Of a stretch of DNA of 64,000 nt, positions 61,956-64,000 are shown piece by piece. The notes below the pieces were generated by a model. That model worked only from the letters and a program-made list of their open reading frames with translations. It searched no databases and was not told the origin of the DNA. Positions within the stretch are counted from its first letter, which is position 1. Every line of letters starts with the position of its first letter. The stretch is taken from the NCBI GenBank assembly GCA_012960755.1, contig DUAT01000094.1, forward strand, positions 1 to 64,000, in the 5' to 3' direction. Position numbers and translations under genes: made by a program. Source of the DNA: Gammaproteobacteria bacterium. Its GTDB lineage: Bacteria > Pseudomonadota > Gammaproteobacteria > Pseudomonadales > Azotimanducaceae_A.

Positions 61956-62081
61956 TTGTTTACACACCTATTGAAAAATGCGCTTTCCCGTTACTGTTTA
62001 GAAAGTAGACAGAGCATAAAGCATCCAACTTTTTTAGCAAATTGATGAAATCACCATTGTCTTGACTAACTTGAGCTGGAA

Positions 62082-63086
62082 TCAGCTGACTGACGCGTCG
62101 AATAGATGGCAGGATACTTGTGCCCCATCCTTGCCCTCTCCCCGAAGGACCGGTGTTTGTTTTGTGCAAACTGGCATGGCGTCCGGGCATCTGGGGTGAA
62201 ATCTACAGCCAGATGGTGGGTTGCGCACACTCGGCACTTCGCCAACAATCAGCTTGTGGGGTCGTTCGGCTTCAAGATCCGGGTTGGCGACGGGGACTGC
62301 GTCGAGCAACATTTGGGTATAAGGGTGCTTTGGATTTGAAAATAGCTGGTCGCGGTCAGCAACTTCGACGATACGTCCGAGATACATGACGGCAACCCGA
62401 TTGCTGATATGCCTTACCACAGACAGGTCATGGGCGATAAACAGGTAAGTCAGCCCCAGGCGTTGCTGCAGTTCCATCAGCAGGTTGATGACCTGGGCCT
62501 GAATCGAGACATCCAGTGCGGATACAGCTTCGTCACAGATTATCAGTTCCGGATCAAGCGCCAACGCCCTGGCAATACAGATACGTTGGCGCTGGCCGCC
62601 GGAGAACTCATGAGGATATCGATCTGCCATGTCGGGTAATAGTCCGACCAGATTCATCAACTCCTTGATTCTGGACTGCAGCTTTTCCTTGTCTGATGCC
62701 AGACCATGGACACGCAAGGGCTCTCCAATGATGTTACCGACTTTCATCCTGGGATTGAGTGAACCAAATGGGTCCTGATACACCATTTGCATGCTTCGCC
62801 GAATCGGCCGCAATTCCCTCGCCGAGTGATGGGTAATATCCTGACCATTGAAGATGATCTGGCCGGAAGTTGCTGCCTGCATGCGTAGCACAGCCAGAGC
62901 GGTTGTTGATTTGCCACAGCCGCTCTCCCCCACCAGGCTGAAGGTTTCGCCTCTTGTTATAGAAAACGATACCCCATCAACAGCGGCGAGGTGACCTACG
63001 GTACGCCGGAACAGTCCCGCAGTAATCGGGAAGTGCACCTTCAGGTCCTGTACTTCAACGATATGGTTACTAGTAGCGTCACTCAT
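62082..63086 (-). CDS. oppF: Oligopeptide/dipeptide ABC transporter ATP-binding protein (OppF/DppF)
   Basis: A 334-residue ABC ATPase: Walker A GESGCGKSTTALAVL, Q-loop YQDPFGSLNPRMKVG, signature FSGGQRQRICIARAL, Walker B LIICDEAVSALD and switch FIAHDLSVV. The C-terminal oligo_HPY cysteine region (PPSGCRFHPRCP) marks the OppF/DppF group. Start at ATG 63086 ([11 protein letters not shown]), overlapping the oppD-like stop by 8 bases (ATGAGTGA); the longer frame to 63230 runs back into that gene. It couples ATP hydrolysis to import of peptides or similar solutes. Confidence 0.92.
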   Translation of the reverse strand: MSDATSNHIVEVQDLKVHFPITAGLFRRTVGHLAAVDGVSFSITRGETFSLVGESGCGKSTTALAVLRMQAATSGQIIFNGQDITHHSARELRPIRRSMQMVYQDPFGSLNPRMKVGNIIGEPLRVHGLASDKEKLQSRIKELMNLVGLLPDMADRYPHEFSGGQRQRICIARALALDPELIICDEAVSALDVSIQAQVINLLMELQQRLGLTYLFIAHDLSVVRHISNRVAVMYLGRIVEVADRDQLFSNPKHPYTQMLLDAVPVANPDLEAERPHKLIVGEVPSVRNPPSGCRFHPRCPDAMPVCTKQTPVLRGEGKDGAQVSCHLFDASVS

Positions 63087-64000
63087 AACCAAAACAGGCG
63101 CTTTGATGTTTTTCTGTGACATGTTCAAGTTCAGGTTTTTCTGACAAACACTGATCTTTTGCATAGGGGCAGCGAGGTGCAAAAGCACAACCCGGGGGGA
63201 GGTTGGCCAGATCTGGTGGCTGCCCCTCAATCGTTTTCAGGCGTTCGCCGGGGGTTCCATCAAGTGATGGCACAGAAGCCATCAGGCCCTTTGTGTAGGG
63301 ATGCCTGGGGTTGTTGTAGAGTTCGCGAGCGGGTGCTGTTTCTACTACCCTGCCGCCATACATGACCGCGACCCGGTCGGCGTAGCGTGCTACTACACCA
63401 AGATCATGGGTAATCAGAATCAGCGATGTGTTCAGTTCCTGTGTCAGGTGTTTCAGCATCGATAGTATTTGTGCCTGCACAGTGACGTCCAGCGCTGTTG
63501 TTGGCTCGTCGGCGATGATCAGTTTTGGTTCACAGGCCAGGGCCATTGCAATCATGACGCGCTGGCGCATACCGCCGGAGAATTGATGCGGGTAGTCTCC
63601 GAGGCGATCAACGGCATCGGGTATAGCGACACGACGGAGTAGTTCAGCAGCTTGCTCAGCGGCATGACTCCAGGATAGTTGGCGGTGCAGCCAGATTGGC
63701 TCAGCGACCTGTTTACCAATAGTCAGAACCGGATTGAGGGATGACATGGGTTCCTGAAATATCATGGCAATTCGATCGCCGCGAATTGAACGGATAGACT
63801 TGTTATCAAGGGTCAGCAGGTCAACACCGGCGAACAATATCTTGCCGCTGTTGATTTCCCCGGCGTCGTCGAGTAAGCGCAAGATCGAAAGTGCTGTGAC
63901 GCTCTTTCCTGAGCCACTCTCGCCGACGATTGCCAGTGTCTCGCCTTCGTCCACATGCAGAGAAACCCTGTCAATAGCAGGAACAAGGCCTCGTTCTGTT
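63079..64000 (-). CDS. oppD: Oligopeptide/dipeptide ABC transporter ATP-binding protein (OppD/DppD), partial
   Basis: Visible are 307 residues, open past the window end (upstream in-frame residues include [17 protein letters not shown]). Walker A is [16 protein letters not shown]-loop [15 protein letters not shown], signature [15 protein letters not shown], Walker [13 protein letters not shown] and switch ITHDLGVVA. The oligo_HPY cysteines are in [13 protein letters not shown]. It pairs with the downstream OppF-like ATPase. The permease and binding-protein genes should lie beyond 64000. Confidence 0.92.
   Translation of the reverse strand, partial: TERGLVPAIDRVSLHVDEGETLAIVGESGSGKSVTALSILRLLDDAGEINSGKILFAGVDLLTLDNKSIRSIRGDRIAMIFQEPMSSLNPVLTIGKQVAEPIWLHRQLSWSHAAEQAAELLRRVAIPDAVDRLGDYPHQFSGGMRQRVMIAMALACEPKLIIADEPTTALDVTVQAQILSMLKHLTQELNTSLILITHDLGVVARYADRVAVMYGGRVVETAPARELYNNPRHPYTKGLMASVPSLDGTPGERLKTIEGQPPDLANLPPGCAFAPRCPYAKDQCLSEKPELEHVTEKHQSACFGYE

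Noticed and set aside
63087..63230. Longer start for the OppF-like gene
   Set aside because: The extension runs antisense-free but within the oppD-like coding end; the ATG at 63086 gives the usual ATGAGTGA overlap and normal N-terminus.
1..64000. CRISPR arrays, tRNA or rRNA genes, prophage
   Set aside because: No regularly spaced repeats, no cloverleaf-like or rRNA sequence and no phage structural genes were recognised by eye; a tRNA or Rfam scan would be needed to exclude small RNAs.

Overview
The window looks like a chromosomal segment of a heterotrophic, probably marine, gammaproteobacterium. The evidence is an LpxR-type outer-membrane lipid A deacylase, a lipoprotein with a clear lipobox, an acetoin-type 2-oxo acid dehydrogenase operon, Opp/Dpp ATPases, and families frequent in marine Gammaproteobacteria (PYROXD2-like FAD enzymes, DUF6445, DUF6152, HupE). 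The assignment is inference; there is no rRNA or other phylogenetic marker. I see no tRNA, rRNA, CRISPR array, prophage or replication origin.

Layout. (1) 1-22,119 is a catabolic block: the 3' end of a PuuA-like glutamine synthetase, two Rieske oxygenases of the quaternary-amine type, a membrane desaturase, a DUF6445 protein, an amidohydrolase, an MFS carrier with a coding minisatellite, a decayed Na+/solute symporter, two PYROXD2-like FAD oxidoreductases, a GcvT-like folate enzyme, an NTF2-like/AraC fusion regulator, a MOSC protein, FdhD, a three-gene NAD-dependent formate dehydrogenase and a homocysteine S-methyltransferase. Together they suggest demethylation of a methylated compound, with one-carbon units passing to folate, methionine and formate, and formate oxidised to CO2 and NADH. 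(2) 22,120-31,533 is mixed: a decayed hybrid histidine kinase, a GNAT enzyme, a DEDD exonuclease, a sortase with its own LPTTS-tailed substrate, an acyl-CoA synthetase, a hotdog thioesterase, a VOC protein, a serine-hydrolase homologue lacking its serine, and LpxR. (3) 31,842-43,227 holds a single-chain biotin-dependent acyl-CoA carboxylase, a run of secreted proteins of unknown function ending in a c-type cytochrome lipoprotein, a HupE-like membrane protein with its partner, a double GFA-domain protein and a DUF418 protein. (4) 43,233-47,433 is a damaged stretch: a frameshifted membrane/TPR gene, an IS3 remnant fused to a truncated vapC next to an intact vapB, and a phosphotransferase. (5) 47,719-53,598 is acoA-acoB-acoX-acoC-lpd. 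(6) 54,271-64,000 has an unknown membrane protein paired with a vWA lipoprotein, a frameshifted glycosyltransferase, argC, a large kinase/ATPase/TPR regulator whose kinase lysine is in the WNK position, and two peptide ABC ATPases.

Three families of short non-coding inverted-repeat elements are scattered through the window. In four places the stop codon of the neighbouring gene lies inside an element end. Several genes are visibly decaying (symporter, histidine kinase, TPR membrane protein, glycosyltransferase, vapC), so the segment is under active rearrangement. The most distinctive points are the one-carbon cluster, the coupled mini-ORF leader before the second FAD oxidoreductase, the sortase/substrate pair, the NTF2-AraC regulator and the membrane/vWA pair.
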